A stretch of 64,000 bases of DNA from Pelomonas sp937871895 (GCF_046348265.1 NZ_JAXMEO010000009.1), one strand, 5' to 3'. Positions 37,900-47,390 are shown, counted from the first letter of the stretch. The notes: generated by a model from the sequence alone, not told the origin. Numbers and translations: made by a program.

Positions 37900-38853
37900 A
37901 TGGACCAACTCCGCGCAATGCGCGTCTTCACCCGGGTCATCGACGAGGGCAGCTTCGCCGGGGCGGCGCGGGCCATGAACCTGGCGCCGGCCGTGGTGAC
38001 GCGCCTGGTGGCCGAGCTGGAGGAGCACCTCAAGGCGCGGCTCTTGCACCGCACGACGCGCAGCCTCACGCTGACCGAGATTGGCGAGGCCTATCTGGAG
38101 CGTGCGCGGCGCATCCTGGCCGAGGTGGACGAGGCGGAGCTGCTGACGCAATCGGCCACCACCGAGGTGCGCGGCCATTTGCGTGTGCTGTGCCCACCGG
38201 CACTGGCCGTGCACCAGATCGCGCGGCATTTGCCCAAGTTCCACCAGCGCTATCCGCAGGTCTACCTGGAGCTGACCTCGCCCGGCCCGATCGAGGACAT
38301 CGACGAGAACCACGACATCACCATCTTCTGGAAGCGCGAGCTGCTGGACGGCGACTTCATCGCCCGGCGTCTGGCACGCTCCGAGGTCGTGCTGGTGGCC
38401 TCGCCCGAGTACCTGGACGCGCGCGGCCGGCCTCAGGTGCCACAGGACCTGAAGCACCACGCCACCCTGGTGCCGCCCTCGGTCGAGTTGCTGCGCGAGA
38501 TGCCGCTGCAACGCGGCGACCCCAACAACCCCGAGATCGTCAACCTGCCCATCGCGCCGCAGCGCGCCGCCCTGGCCACCAGCCACCTGGACACCAACTA
38601 CGCCGCCGCCCTGCATGGCCTCGGCATCGCAGGCTTGCCCAGCTTCGTCTGCGAAGAGGCGCTGCTGGAGCACGCGCTGGAGCGCGTGCTGCCGCAATGG
38701 CGGATGCAGAGCTTCACCCTCTGGGCGGCCATGCCGACGCGCAAATACGTGCCGGCCCGGACACGCGCCTTCCTCGACTTCCTGGTCGAGATCTTTGGCG
38801 GCGAGGACAAAGACCCCTGGCTGGTTGCGGCCGGCTGCGAAACCTGCGACTGA
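37900..38853 (+). CDS. LysR-family transcriptional regulator (CrgA-like group)
   Basis: 317 aa. The N-terminal HTH starts MDQLRAMRVFTRVIDEGSFA, with LAPAVVTRLVAELEEHLKAR as recognition region and RLLHRTTRSLTLTEIGEAYL after it. The effector domain contains PSVELLREMPLQR. Targets are unknown: the genes on either side are an antitoxin and metH, both on the same strand. A structured repeat starts a few bases after its stop codon. Confidence 0.92.
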   Translation: MDQLRAMRVFTRVIDEGSFAGAARAMNLAPAVVTRLVAELEEHLKARLLHRTTRSLTLTEIGEAYLERARRILAEVDEAELLTQSATTEVRGHLRVLCPPALAVHQIARHLPKFHQRYPQVYLELTSPGPIEDIDENHDITIFWKRELLDGDFIARRLARSEVVLVASPEYLDARGRPQVPQDLKHHATLVPPSVELLREMPLQRGDPNNPEIVNLPIAPQRAALATSHLDTNYAAALHGLGIAGLPSFVCEEALLEHALERVLPQWRMQSFTLWAAMPTRKYVPARTRAFLDFLVEIFGGEDKDPWLVAAGCETCD

Positions 38854-38860
38854 CACGGTG

Positions 38861-38991
38861 CCCCTCGTCCAACCTCGCCGCGCTGAACGCGGGCGAGTCT
38901 GGCCGATCCCCCGAGGGGATGTGGCTGTCTGCAGCATTGAGCCGCAGACAACCCCGGGCGGGCCGGCTTGGGGCGGCCCGGCGCTCGGCCC
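38861..38991 (+). repeat. Four-hairpin dispersed element, copy A
   Basis: It starts 8 nt after the lysR stop. There are four successive hairpins: 38874-38897 (stem around GCG-CTGAA-CGC with one bulged base), 38906-38920 (ATCCCC/GGGGAT), 38926-38950 (TGTCTGC/GCAGACA) and 38959-38980 (CGGGCCG/CGGCCCG). Copy B at 60865-60990 on the other strand has the same order and the same 79-nt distance between the two best conserved blocks (GCTGAACGC and GGCCGGCT). Confidence 0.75.
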
Positions 38992-39054
38992 GAAGCACCC
39001 GCCTTTTTGCGCGGAGCGCTGCTTGGCAGAACCCTCGCTGAGACAATCACGGGC

Positions 39055-40107
39055 ATGAAGCCCATCGCCTACACCCGCGCCGCACAGCTGCCCGCGCTGC
39101 TCCAGCAACGCATCCTGATCCTCGACGGTGCGATGGGCACCATGATCCAGCGCTACAAGCTGACCGAGGCGGACTTCCGCGGCGAGCGCTTCAAGGACCA
39201 CCCCAAGGACCTGAAGGGCAACAACGATCTGCTGGTGCTGACGCGCCCCGACGTGATCAGCCAGACGCACGAGCAATACCTGGCAGCCGGCGCCGACATC
39301 ATCGAGACCAACACCTTCGGTGCCACCGAGGTGGCGCAGGACGACTACGGCCTGCACGGCCTGGGCTATGAGATGAACCTGGTTGCCGCACGCCTGGCCC
39401 GTGCCGCCTGCGACAAGTTCTCGACGCCCGAGAAGCCGCGCTTTGTGGCCGGTGCCCTGGGCCCCCAGCCCAAGACGGCGTCCATCAGCCCCGACGTCAA
39501 CGACCCGGGCGCCCGCAATGTCGACTTCGAGACCCTGCGCGCGGCCTACTACGACCAAGCGCGAGGCCTGCTGGATGGCGGCGCCGATTTGTTCCTGGTC
39601 GAGACCATCTTCGACACCCTGAACGCCAAGGCCGCCATCTTTGCGCTCGACGAGCTGATGGAAGCCACGGGCGAGCGCCTGCCCGTGATCATTTCAGGCA
39701 CGGTGACCGACGCCTCGGGCCGCATCCTCTCGGGCCAGACGGTGACGGCCTTCTGGCACTCAGTGCGCCATGCGCGCCCGCTGGCCGTGGGCCTGAACTG
39801 CGCGCTGGGGGCCACGCTGATGCGCCCCTACATCGAGGAGTTGGCCAAGGTGGCGGGCGAGGTGGCCGTGAGCTGCTACCCCAATGCCGGATTGCCCAAC
39901 CCGATGAGCGAAACCGGCTTCGATGAAACCCCTGACGTGACGGGTCGCCTGCTGGGCGAGTTCGCGGCCAGCGGCTTTTTGAACATCGCTGGGGGCTGCT
40001 GCGGTACCACGCCTGAGCACATCGCGGCGATCGCGCAGTCGGTATCGAGCTACAAGCCGCGGGCCAGCGGAGAGAAATTCCTCAGCAACCTGCTCGACGC
40101 GGCCTGA
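39055..40107 (+). CDS. metH: Methionine synthase, homocysteine-binding domain protein (split MetH, N-terminal half)
   Basis: 350 aa from ATG 39055 (MKPIAYTRAAQLPALLQQRI). It contains only the homocysteine S-methyltransferase domain: LDGAMGTMIQRYKL, GADIIETNTFGAT, and the Zn-ligand Cys residues in GLNCALGA and GGCCGTTPEHI. Full MetH is about 1200 aa; in many Burkholderiales it is split into a 350-aa unit and a 900-aa folate/B12/AdoMet unit, usually adjacent. Here a convergent FHA gene follows, so the partner must be elsewhere. A betaine- or S-methylmethionine-type homocysteine methyltransferase is less likely given the close MetH-like sequence. Confidence 0.92.
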   Translation: MKPIAYTRAAQLPALLQQRILILDGAMGTMIQRYKLTEADFRGERFKDHPKDLKGNNDLLVLTRPDVISQTHEQYLAAGADIIETNTFGATEVAQDDYGLHGLGYEMNLVAARLARAACDKFSTPEKPRFVAGALGPQPKTASISPDVNDPGARNVDFETLRAAYYDQARGLLDGGADLFLVETIFDTLNAKAAIFALDELMEATGERLPVIISGTVTDASGRILSGQTVTAFWHSVRHARPLAVGLNCALGATLMRPYIEELAKVAGEVAVSCYPNAGLPNPMSETGFDETPDVTGRLLGEFAASGFLNIAGGCCGTTPEHIAAIAQSVSSYKPRASGEKFLSNLLDAA

Positions 40108-40110
40108 AGC

Positions 40111-40132
40111 AGCGCGCCGGACGGGGCGCGCT
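40111..40132. terminator. Possible shared terminator between metH and the FHA gene
   Basis: AGCGCGCC (40111-40118) and GGCGCGCT (40125-40132) form a perfect 8-bp stem with a 6-nt loop between two convergent genes. The T-tract is weak. Confidence 0.45.
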
Positions 40133-40777
40133 TCAGCTTTGCTGGACGAATTGCATCTGCGTGCCGGCGAGCTCAATGAGGTCGCCGCTGCGCAGCGCGA
40201 TGGACTCACCGGTCAGCGGAATGCCGTTGACGCTGGGGCGCTGCGTGCCCTCGACGTGGGCGAACACAAAGCCCGTGGGGCGCTTGGTGATCGAGGCCAC
40301 TTGCAGGCCAGGCTTGCCGAGGGTCGTCACGACCTTGGTCAGCTGCACCTCGCGGCCGGCGGCGGCGCCGGTCAGCACCTTGATGGTGGCCGTGACGCTG
40401 CTGGCGGGCAGCCCGCCAAAGCCAGAGGGCGTGGGCATGGGCGGGGTCTGACCCGGCCGCATGATCATGGTCTTTTCGTAGTCGGCCCCATCGCCCAGCA
40501 AGAACTTGATCTTGTACTTGCCGATCTCGATGGTGTCGTTGTCGGCCAGCAGCTGCTTCTTGATCGCTTTGCCGTTGATGTAGGTGCCGTTGGTGGAGTT
40601 CAGGTCTTCGATGAAGACATCGGCGCCCACCATCTGCAGCACGGCGTGCTCGCCGCTGACCGCCAGGTTGTCGATCACGATGTCGTTGTAGGGGCGACGG
40701 CCGAGGGTGGTCTTGTCCTTCGTGATCTGGACGTCCTTGATCACGACCCCGTCGAGCGAAACCACCAGTTTGCCCAT
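40133..40777 (-). CDS. FHA-domain protein (two FHA modules)
   Basis: 214 aa from ATG 40777. The first FHA domain (residues about 1-95) has the phosphothreonine-binding set LGRRPYNDIVIDN, SGEHAVLQ and DLNSTNGTYINGKAI. A proline-rich linker follows. A second, more diverged FHA-like domain (about 125-214: TTLGKPGLQVASITKR, SVNGIPL) completes the protein. It binds phosphothreonine peptides and is probably a target or reader for the kinase encoded two genes upstream, from which it is separated by the phosphatase gene and an 80-bp gap. Confidence 0.92.
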   Translation of the reverse strand: MGKLVVSLDGVVIKDVQITKDKTTLGRRPYNDIVIDNLAVSGEHAVLQMVGADVFIEDLNSTNGTYINGKAIKKQLLADNDTIEIGKYKIKFLLGDGADYEKTMIMRPGQTPPMPTPSGFGGLPASSVTATIKVLTGAAAGREVQLTKVVTTLGKPGLQVASITKRPTGFVFAHVEGTQRPSVNGIPLTGESIALRSGDLIELAGTQMQFVQQS

Positions 40778-40857
40778 GAAAGACCTCAAGTTCTGTTGTG
40801 TGCCTGGGAATCTGGATCAGCCGCGCGTCTGAGCCATCGGAATGCTGCCCATCCTAC

Positions 40858-41652
40858 TTACCGATTGCGGCGCCCAAAGGGCCACCACCCTCGGGATTCC
40901 ACGCGCCCTTGCGAATTGATGCGCACAAGGATGAGCGCGATGTTATCGCGGCCGCCCATGTCATTTGCCGCTGCGATCAGTGACTGCGCCATTTCCGGCA
41001 ACAGGGTATTTCCCTGAAGGATCTGCGCCAGCCGGGCGTCGCTGAGCATGTCGGACAGGCCGTCCGAGCACATGAGGTAAATATCACCGGGCTGAACCTC
41101 GTGCAAATGCAGCTCCAGCACCACAGCGTCTTCGACGCCGACTGCCCGGGTGACGAGGTTCTTGTTGTTGCTGAAGGCCGCCTCCTCGGCCGTCAGGAGG
41201 CCGGCGTCGATCTGCTCCTGCAGCAGCGAGTGGTCGCGGGTGATCTGCACGAACTGGCCGGCCCGCAGCCGGTAGGCGCGGGAGTCGCCCACATGGCCCA
41301 GCAGCAGGCCCTCGGGGCGGAACACGGCCAGCACCAGGGTTGTGCCCATGCCGGTGTAGCGCGGGTTGGTGTTGGCGGCATTGAAGATCGCGCGGTTGGC
41401 GTTGTCCACGCAGATGTCCATCGCGCGCTTGACGTCGCCGGCCTTGGCCTGCTTGCCCGGCTCGCGCAGCCAGCGACCCAATTCGGCGCAGACAAAGCCG
41501 GTGAGCATCTGGCTGGCCACTTCGCCGGCGGCGTAGCCGCCCATGCCGTCAGCCAGGATGGCGAGGCCGGCCTCTTCGTCGACCGCCACCGAGTCTTCGT
41601 TGTTGTCGCGCTGACGCCCCACGTCAGTGGCACTGAAGAACTCCAGAGTCAT
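40858..41652 (-). CDS. PP2C-family Ser/Thr protein phosphatase
   Basis: 264 aa. Metal-dependent phosphatase motifs in order: TDVGRQRDNNEDSVAVD, ILADGMGGYAAGEVASQM, LGHVGDSRAYRLR, SLLQEQIDAGLLT, YLMCSDGLSDMLSD and GGRDNIALILVRI. All metal-ligand Asp residues are present. It removes phosphates placed by the partner kinase. Its ATG overlaps the kinase stop (ATGA), so the pair is translationally coupled. Confidence 0.95.
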   Translation of the reverse strand: MTLEFFSATDVGRQRDNNEDSVAVDEEAGLAILADGMGGYAAGEVASQMLTGFVCAELGRWLREPGKQAKAGDVKRAMDICVDNANRAIFNAANTNPRYTGMGTTLVLAVFRPEGLLLGHVGDSRAYRLRAGQFVQITRDHSLLQEQIDAGLLTAEEAAFSNNKNLVTRAVGVEDAVVLELHLHEVQPGDIYLMCSDGLSDMLSDARLAQILQGNTLLPEMAQSLIAAANDMGGRDNIALILVRINSQGRVESRGWWPFGRRNR

Positions 41653-42749
41653 GAGCTGGCGGGCGGAACTTCCGAATCGGTGGAGGGCGAATTCTGCCCT
41701 GCTTCCCTTGGCGACAAGCGCATGGTTTGTGCGAAAGCCGGCTGGGTGACATCGGCGTCCAGCCCGATGGGGCCGGGGGCATCGCCGGTGAGCATCTGGA
41801 CGACGGTGTCGAGGTCGCGCGCCATCTGCTCGCCGTCCTGGTAGCGCAGCTCGGGGCGCTTTTCCAGGGCCAGGGCCAGCACCAGGGCGAGGGCCTCGGG
41901 CAGGTCGGGCCGGAAACGGCGGATGTCGGGCGGGGCTTCGTTGGCGATCTGGTACATCAGCCGCGCCATGGAGTCGCCGTGGTGGGGCAGGCGCCCGCAG
42001 ACCAGTTGATAGAGCAGCACGCCGAGCGAGTAGAGGTCGCTGCGCCCGTCCACCTTGAGCCCGGCCAGTTGCTCGGGCGACATGAAGGACGGCGTGCCGA
42101 GCACCAGGCCCGTGCGGGTGCGGCTGCCGTCCGCAATACGGGCGATGCCGAAGTCCATCAGCTTGAGGCTGCCGTTGACGCGGTCCAGCATCACGTTGGC
42201 AGGCTTGATGTCCCGGTGCACGACGCCATGGCTGTGCGCATAGGCCAAGGCCCGCGCCAGCCGGGCGCCGATCTGCAGCACTTCGGCCACCGGCAGCAGT
42301 TGCTCGGGCCGGGTGAAGCTGGCGAGGTCGCGCCCCAGCACGTACTCGAAGGCGATCCAGGCGTCGGCGCCGTCTTGGCCCGCATCGACGACCTCCAGGA
42401 TCTCGGGGTGGTGCAGCTGGCCGGCGGCGCGCGCCTCGCGCATGAAGCGGTCGCGCACGTCCTGCAGGTCTTCGGGCGCGAACTCGCGCTGCAAGGCCAA
42501 TCGCTTGATGGCCACCTGGCGGCCGGTGGCCAGCTGCGTGGCCTTGTAGACCACGGCCATGGCGCCCCGGCCGATCTCGGCCGACAGCTCGTAACCCTTC
42601 AAGCCGGCGTCAGCCAAGGTGGCGGGCCCGGCCGCGCCATGGGCGGCCCCGGGCGCGAGCGTGGACTGCGCGATGGGAATGGTGGACGCTTCGCCCGCGT
42701 CGGCACGGGGCCGACCGAGCAGGCGTTGAAACAGCGATTTAGCGCCCAT
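41649..42749 (-). CDS. Hanks-type serine/threonine protein kinase, soluble
   Basis: 366 aa from ATG 42749 (MGAKSLFQRLLGRPR). The kinase domain (about 50-320) has the glycine loop IGRGAMAVVYKA, VAIKRLAL (ATP-anchoring Lys), VVHRDIKPANVML (catalytic loop), LMDFGIARI (DFG), GTPSFMSPEQ and DLYSLGVLLYQLVCGRLP. No transmembrane helix or PASTA domain is seen, so it is cytoplasmic. First gene of the kinase-phosphatase-FHA operon. Such trios are known around type VI secretion and cell-division control, but no secretion genes are nearby. Confidence 0.95.
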   Translation of the reverse strand: MGAKSLFQRLLGRPRADAGEASTIPIAQSTLAPGAAHGAAGPATLADAGLKGYELSAEIGRGAMAVVYKATQLATGRQVAIKRLALQREFAPEDLQDVRDRFMREARAAGQLHHPEILEVVDAGQDGADAWIAFEYVLGRDLASFTRPEQLLPVAEVLQIGARLARALAYAHSHGVVHRDIKPANVMLDRVNGSLKLMDFGIARIADGSRTRTGLVLGTPSFMSPEQLAGLKVDGRSDLYSLGVLLYQLVCGRLPHHGDSMARLMYQIANEAPPDIRRFRPDLPEALALVLALALEKRPELRYQDGEQMARDLDTVVQMLTGDAPGPIGLDADVTQPAFAQTMRLSPREAGQNSPSTDSEVPPASS

Positions 42750-42759
42750 GGCGCCGATC

Positions 42760-43473
42760 TTAGGGCGCTGTCTCTGCTTGTGCCGAGCGGCCGCGATCCC
42801 GCCGCGCCAGCCACAGGCCCATTGCCACGACAAACACCGCGCCGGCGATGCCGAAGGTGTAGTCCAGCTCGTGCAGATGGGTGTTGACCCAGTCGTGCAC
42901 GAAGGCGTCGGTCACGGCCATCTCGCCGGCCACGAAGCCGAGCAAGGCGGCCCCCAGGGTGATGATCACCGGGAAGCGCTCCATCAGCTTGAGCAGCAGG
43001 GTGCTACCGAAGATGATCAGCGGGATCGACAGACCCAGACCAATCACGAGCAAGGGCACGCGCAGGCTCTCGGGCGCCGAGTTGGCGGCAGCGGCCACGG
43101 CAATCACGTTGTCGAGGCTCATCACCAGGTCGGCCACCAGGATGGTCCGGATCGCACCGAGCAGGCTGACGTGGCCATGCACCTCGGCATCGCCATCGTT
43201 GTCGACCAGCAGCTGGATGCCGATCCACAGCAGCAGCACGGCGCCCACGATCTTGAGCCAGGGCAGCTGCAGCAGCTGCACGGCAAACAGGGTCAACAAC
43301 ACGCGCAGCACGATGGCCGCACCGCTGCCGAACACGATGGCTTGCTTTTGCTGGCCAGGCTCCAGGTTGCGCGCGGCCAGCGCGATCACCACCGCGTTGT
43401 CGCCCGACAGCAGGATGTTGACCCAGATGATCTTGAGCAGGGCGATCCAGAAGGCGGCAGTCATCAGGTCCAT
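42760..43473 (-). CDS. TerC-family integral membrane protein (YjbE-like, putative metal-ion exporter)
   Basis: 237 aa with seven hydrophobic segments. TerC motifs are present: IIWVNILLSGDNAVVIALAA with its Asp in the membrane, and the repeat ILVADLVMSLDNVIAVAAAA with a second Asp. TerC-family proteins are implicated in Mn2+ export and in metal loading of secreted enzymes. TAGGAG precedes the ATG. I looked for a yybP-ykoY Mn riboswitch upstream and did not find its conserved core. It ends 10 bp before the kinase start. Confidence 0.92.
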   Translation of the reverse strand: MDLMTAAFWIALLKIIWVNILLSGDNAVVIALAARNLEPGQQKQAIVFGSGAAIVLRVLLTLFAVQLLQLPWLKIVGAVLLLWIGIQLLVDNDGDAEVHGHVSLLGAIRTILVADLVMSLDNVIAVAAAANSAPESLRVPLLVIGLGLSIPLIIFGSTLLLKLMERFPVIITLGAALLGFVAGEMAVTDAFVHDWVNTHLHELDYTFGIAGAVFVVAMGLWLARRDRGRSAQAETAP

Positions 43474-43547
43474 GGGCGTTCTCCTACGCTCTCAGTGTCG
43501 CCAGCTGGGCTGATATCCAGCCTGCGGGTTCTACGCAGACGACCAAC

Positions 43548-43575
43548 AAAAAGGCCGCCTCGCGGGCGGCCTTTT
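43548..43575 (-). terminator. Terminator of sucCD
   Basis: GGCCGCC (43553-43559) and GGCGGCC (43565-43571), with A-tract on one side and T-tract on the other. Read on the minus strand, five T follow the stem. It could work in both directions, but only sucD reads into it with the longer T-run. Confidence 0.85.
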
Positions 43576-43591
43576 CAGCGCAGGCGGTGGC

Positions 43592-44485
43592 TCAGAGCAG
43601 GCCCTTGAGCAGCTTGCCCATCTCGGAGGGGTTGCGCGTGACGGTGAAGCCGCACTCTTCCATGATGGCGAGCTTGGCATCGGCCGTGTCTGCGCCGCCG
43701 GAAATCAGCGCGCCAGCGTGGCCCATGCGCTTGCCCGGAGGGGCCGTGACGCCGGCGATGAAGCCGACGATGGGCTTCTTCATGTTCGCCTTGCACCAGC
43801 GGGCGGCTTCGGCCTCGTCGGGGCCGCCGATCTCGCCAATCATGATCACGGCGTCGGTGTCCGGGTCGTCGTTGAAGGCCTTCATCACGTCGATGTGCTT
43901 GAGGCCATTGATCGGGTCGCCGCCGATGCCGACGGCGCTCGATTGGCCGAGGCCGATCTCGGTCAGCTGGGCCACGGCTTCATAGGTCAGCGTGCCGGAG
44001 CGCGAGACGACGCCGATGCGGCCCTTCTTGTGGATGTGGCCGGGCATGATGCCGATCTTGATCTCTTCAGGCGTGATCAGGCCGGGGCAGTTGGGGCCGA
44101 GCAGCAGGGTCTTCTTGCCGCCAGCAGCTTCCTTGGCCTTCATCTTGTTGCGCACCATCAGCATTTCGCGCACGGGGATGCCTTCGGTGATGCAGATGAC
44201 GAGGTCGAGGTCGGCTTCAACGGCTTCCCAGATCGCATCGGCCGCGCCGGCGGGCGGCACGTAGATGACGCTGACGTTGGCGCCTTCTTGCTGCTTGGCT
44301 TCCTTGACCGAGGCGTAGATGGGGATGTCGGAGAACTTCTCGCCGGCCTTCTTGGGGTTCACGCCCGCCACGAAGCAGTTCTTGCCATTGGCATAGGCCT
44401 GGCAGCCCAGCGTGTGGAACTGACCGGTCTTGCCGGTGATGCCCTGGGTGATGACCCGCGTGTCTTTGTTGATGTAGATGGACAT
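43592..44485 (-). CDS. sucD: Succinyl-CoA ligase, alpha subunit
   Basis: 297 aa. It forms the alpha-beta enzyme of the TCA cycle that makes ATP or GTP from succinyl-CoA. CoA-binding fold VITQGITGKTGQFHTLGCQA, conserved VICITEGIPVREML and LLGPNCPGLITPEE. The phospho-His lies in GKRMGHAGALISGG. It follows sucC by 18 bp and ends at a strong terminator. Confidence 0.98.
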   Translation of the reverse strand: MSIYINKDTRVITQGITGKTGQFHTLGCQAYANGKNCFVAGVNPKKAGEKFSDIPIYASVKEAKQQEGANVSVIYVPPAGAADAIWEAVEADLDLVICITEGIPVREMLMVRNKMKAKEAAGGKKTLLLGPNCPGLITPEEIKIGIMPGHIHKKGRIGVVSRSGTLTYEAVAQLTEIGLGQSSAVGIGGDPINGLKHIDVMKAFNDDPDTDAVIMIGEIGGPDEAEAARWCKANMKKPIVGFIAGVTAPPGKRMGHAGALISGGADTADAKLAIMEECGFTVTRNPSEMGKLLKGLL

Positions 44486-44503
44486 GGTGTGCTTCTCCTG
44501 GGC

Positions 44504-45664
<1,161 letters not shown>

Positions 45665-46251
45665 AGGGTCTTCTCTCTTGGTTGGCGCAATTCAGGAGAT
45701 GGCAGGCGTCGAAGGGCGATACCGGCGTGGATAGGGCGCTTGGACAAACTCACCGCTGCGCGGAAGGGCGCAACGGGGGCCGAAGGAAACAAGGGGAACG
45801 GAGCCCAACCAGCCATCGCGGCCAGCGAACGCCAGCCCGGTCAACGCCCAGCGATGGCGCAGGCGACGCGCTGGCGTGCGGGAGGCTGAAACGGGCTGTG
45901 CAGGCATCGTCGGAGGGGCGAATCGCCCTGGGGCGGCCGACCGGCTGCAGGGGCATTCAGCAATGTAGCACGCGGGTTTTTGCGTAGAGCTTACGCCGAA
46001 GGTCTGAAACGCCGCCCCGGGCCCCGCCGCGTGTCTGAAGCGGCACATTTGCGGCACAACGGCCAGCCCAAAGCCCCGCCCCCACGGCCGTTGACGCCTC
46101 CGAATGCCTCCTTTTGGGGCTGCTCGCGCTCGCCAAGCGCGGCCTTGCGCTTCGCAGGCGCCAACCTGGTGCCTGGCGCCAGGCCCAGCTTGCGCCCGAC
46201 ACGAAGCCGGCATTGGGGTCTTGCTGAGGGGCTCGCTTGCCCTGTAGTGAT
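45665..46251. other. Gene-free stretch between recX and sucC
   Basis: 587 bp without a credible gene. It contains a perfect 14-bp palindrome GCCTGGCGCCAGGC (46171-46184) and a small hairpin GCGTA/TACGC (45982-45996). Presumably it includes the sucCD promoter and leader. No riboswitch or RNA family was recognised. Confidence 0.5.
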
Positions 46252-46752
46252 TCAGTCCGCGTCTGCGTCGCCACCGGCTCGCAGCAGTTGGCGCACCACG
46301 TCAGCGCCAAAGCCGCGGGCGGCCAGGAAACGGGATTGGCGCGCCCAGTCCGCCGCGTCGGCCGGGCCTTGTCCACCAAAGCGCTTGTGCCACACCCGCC
46401 GGGCCCGGTCCAGCTCGGACGCACGCAGCTGCGCCTGCTGCTCGGCGTCGAGCGCCAGCCCATGCTGAGCCAACTCCTGCCGGATGCGCTGGGTGCCCAG
46501 GCGACTGGCGCGCGTGTAGACGCGCGACTCGATGAATCGCGCGTCGCTCAGGTGTCCGGCGGCGGCCAGCTCATCCAACAGGGCATCCACCTCGGTGGCG
46601 GCATCGGCCGGTTCGGCGTCTTCATCGCCCTGGCGCGCCTGCTCCTTGTGCAGCACCCGAAGCAGCTTGCGCCGCAGCTCCAGCCGGCTGTGCTCGCGCT
46701 GTGCCAGCCAACCCAGGGCTCGGGCGCGCAGCGAAAGCGGCGCGCCTTTCAC
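46252..46752 (-). CDS. recX: Regulatory protein RecX
   Basis: 166 aa of small three-helix repeats: LRARALGWLAQREHSRLELR, AAAGHLSDARFIESRVYTRA (helical repeat with the conserved D-x-R-F), LGTQRIRQELAQHGL and RFLAARGFGADVVRQLLR. It inhibits or modulates RecA filaments. Usually directly downstream of recA; here a DUF3224 gene intervenes and overlaps the recX start (ATGA). Confidence 0.93.
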   Translation of the reverse strand: MKGAPLSLRARALGWLAQREHSRLELRRKLLRVLHKEQARQGDEDAEPADAATEVDALLDELAAAGHLSDARFIESRVYTRASRLGTQRIRQELAQHGLALDAEQQAQLRASELDRARRVWHKRFGGQGPADAADWARQSRFLAARGFGADVVRQLLRAGGDADAD

Positions 46753-47156
46753 GGGGCAGGCAGCCGGTAGTGGAGGGTGTAGTGGTGCTGGCCGGCTTCG
46801 ATGCGCAGCGCGAACTCGCCGGCCAGCCCCAGCAGCTCACCCGTGCCCGAGCCCGGGACCACGTCGATGCGCAGGTGCTGGCTGCCGCCCCCCATGCTGC
46901 CGCTGTGCTGCAGCACAAAGCTGCCGCGCCGCCCGTGCAGCACCCCAGTCACGCGCTCGATGGCCACATAGCCGGCCGAGCCCGGCACTGGCGTGGTGGC
47001 GGTGAGCATCTCGCCCTCGCCGGTGGCCACCAGGTCGCCCTCGAACTGCTTGCTGAGCTTGAGCCGCCCCAGGCTCACGCCTTCGGACGCCTGCGCGTCA
47101 ACCAGAGGTTGCATGCGGACGGAGAAGGTGCCGGTGGCGGTGTGGGTGTCAGTCAT
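46749..47156 (-). CDS. DUF3224-family protein
   Basis: 135 aa from ATG 47156 (MTDTHTATGTFSVRMQPL). Beta-rich, with GRLKLSKQFEGDLVATGEGE, YVAIERVTGVLHGRRGSFVL and LRIDVVPGSGTGELLGLAGE, the conserved pattern of this lipocalin/AOC-barrel-like family of unknown function. It is inserted between recA and recX, and its stop overlaps the recX ATG. Co-transcription with recA is possible but the gap (161 bp) contains duplicated recA tail. Confidence 0.85.
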   Translation of the reverse strand: MTDTHTATGTFSVRMQPLVDAQASEGVSLGRLKLSKQFEGDLVATGEGEMLTATTPVPGSAGYVAIERVTGVLHGRRGSFVLQHSGSMGGGSQHLRIDVVPGSGTGELLGLAGEFALRIEAGQHHYTLHYRLPAP

Positions 47157-47175
47157 GAGAAGGGGAGTTAGGGGG

Positions 47176-47390
47176 GGGCGGCGACGCCGACCGCTTCGCG
47201 GATGCGGTTTTAGCGAAACAAGATCGTCACTCGCTGTCGCTCGTGCCTTCGTCGTCACCGCCGATGGCGGCAACGCCGACCGCTTCGCGGATCTTGTTTT
47301 GGCGAAACCGCATCGGTCACTCGCTGTCGCTCGTGTCCTCGGCCTCACCGCCGATGGCGGCGACGCCGACCGCTTCGCGGATGCGGTTTT
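47176..47390 (-). repeat. Tandem duplication of the recA 3' end, period about 90 bp
   Basis: The last part of recA recurs downstream of its stop. Anchor CGACGCCGAC/CAACGCCGAC occurs at 47361, 47271 and 47182 (steps of 90 and 89). Copy 2 ends in its own TGA at 47229-47227, exactly 90 bp after the recA stop, and reads NKIREAVGVAAIGGDDEGTS plus DSE in the recA frame from ATG 47313. Copy 3 is partial and out of frame. Confidence 0.92.

Noticed and set aside
39010..39054. GAGCGCTGC upstream of metH, as in the SAH riboswitch core
   Set aside because: The other conserved strands (CAGGCTCG and a downstream GCGCTC partner) are not in the right order, so the riboswitch cannot fold.
43474..43547. Possible yybP-ykoY Mn riboswitch before the TerC-family gene
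   Set aside because: The conserved GGGGAGTAG-like and partner loops are absent; only a normal ribosome-binding site was seen.
45982..45996. GCGTA/TACGC hairpin next to a T-run upstream of sucC
   Set aside because: The T-run lies on the wrong side of the stem for a terminator in either useful direction, and the stem is only 5 bp.
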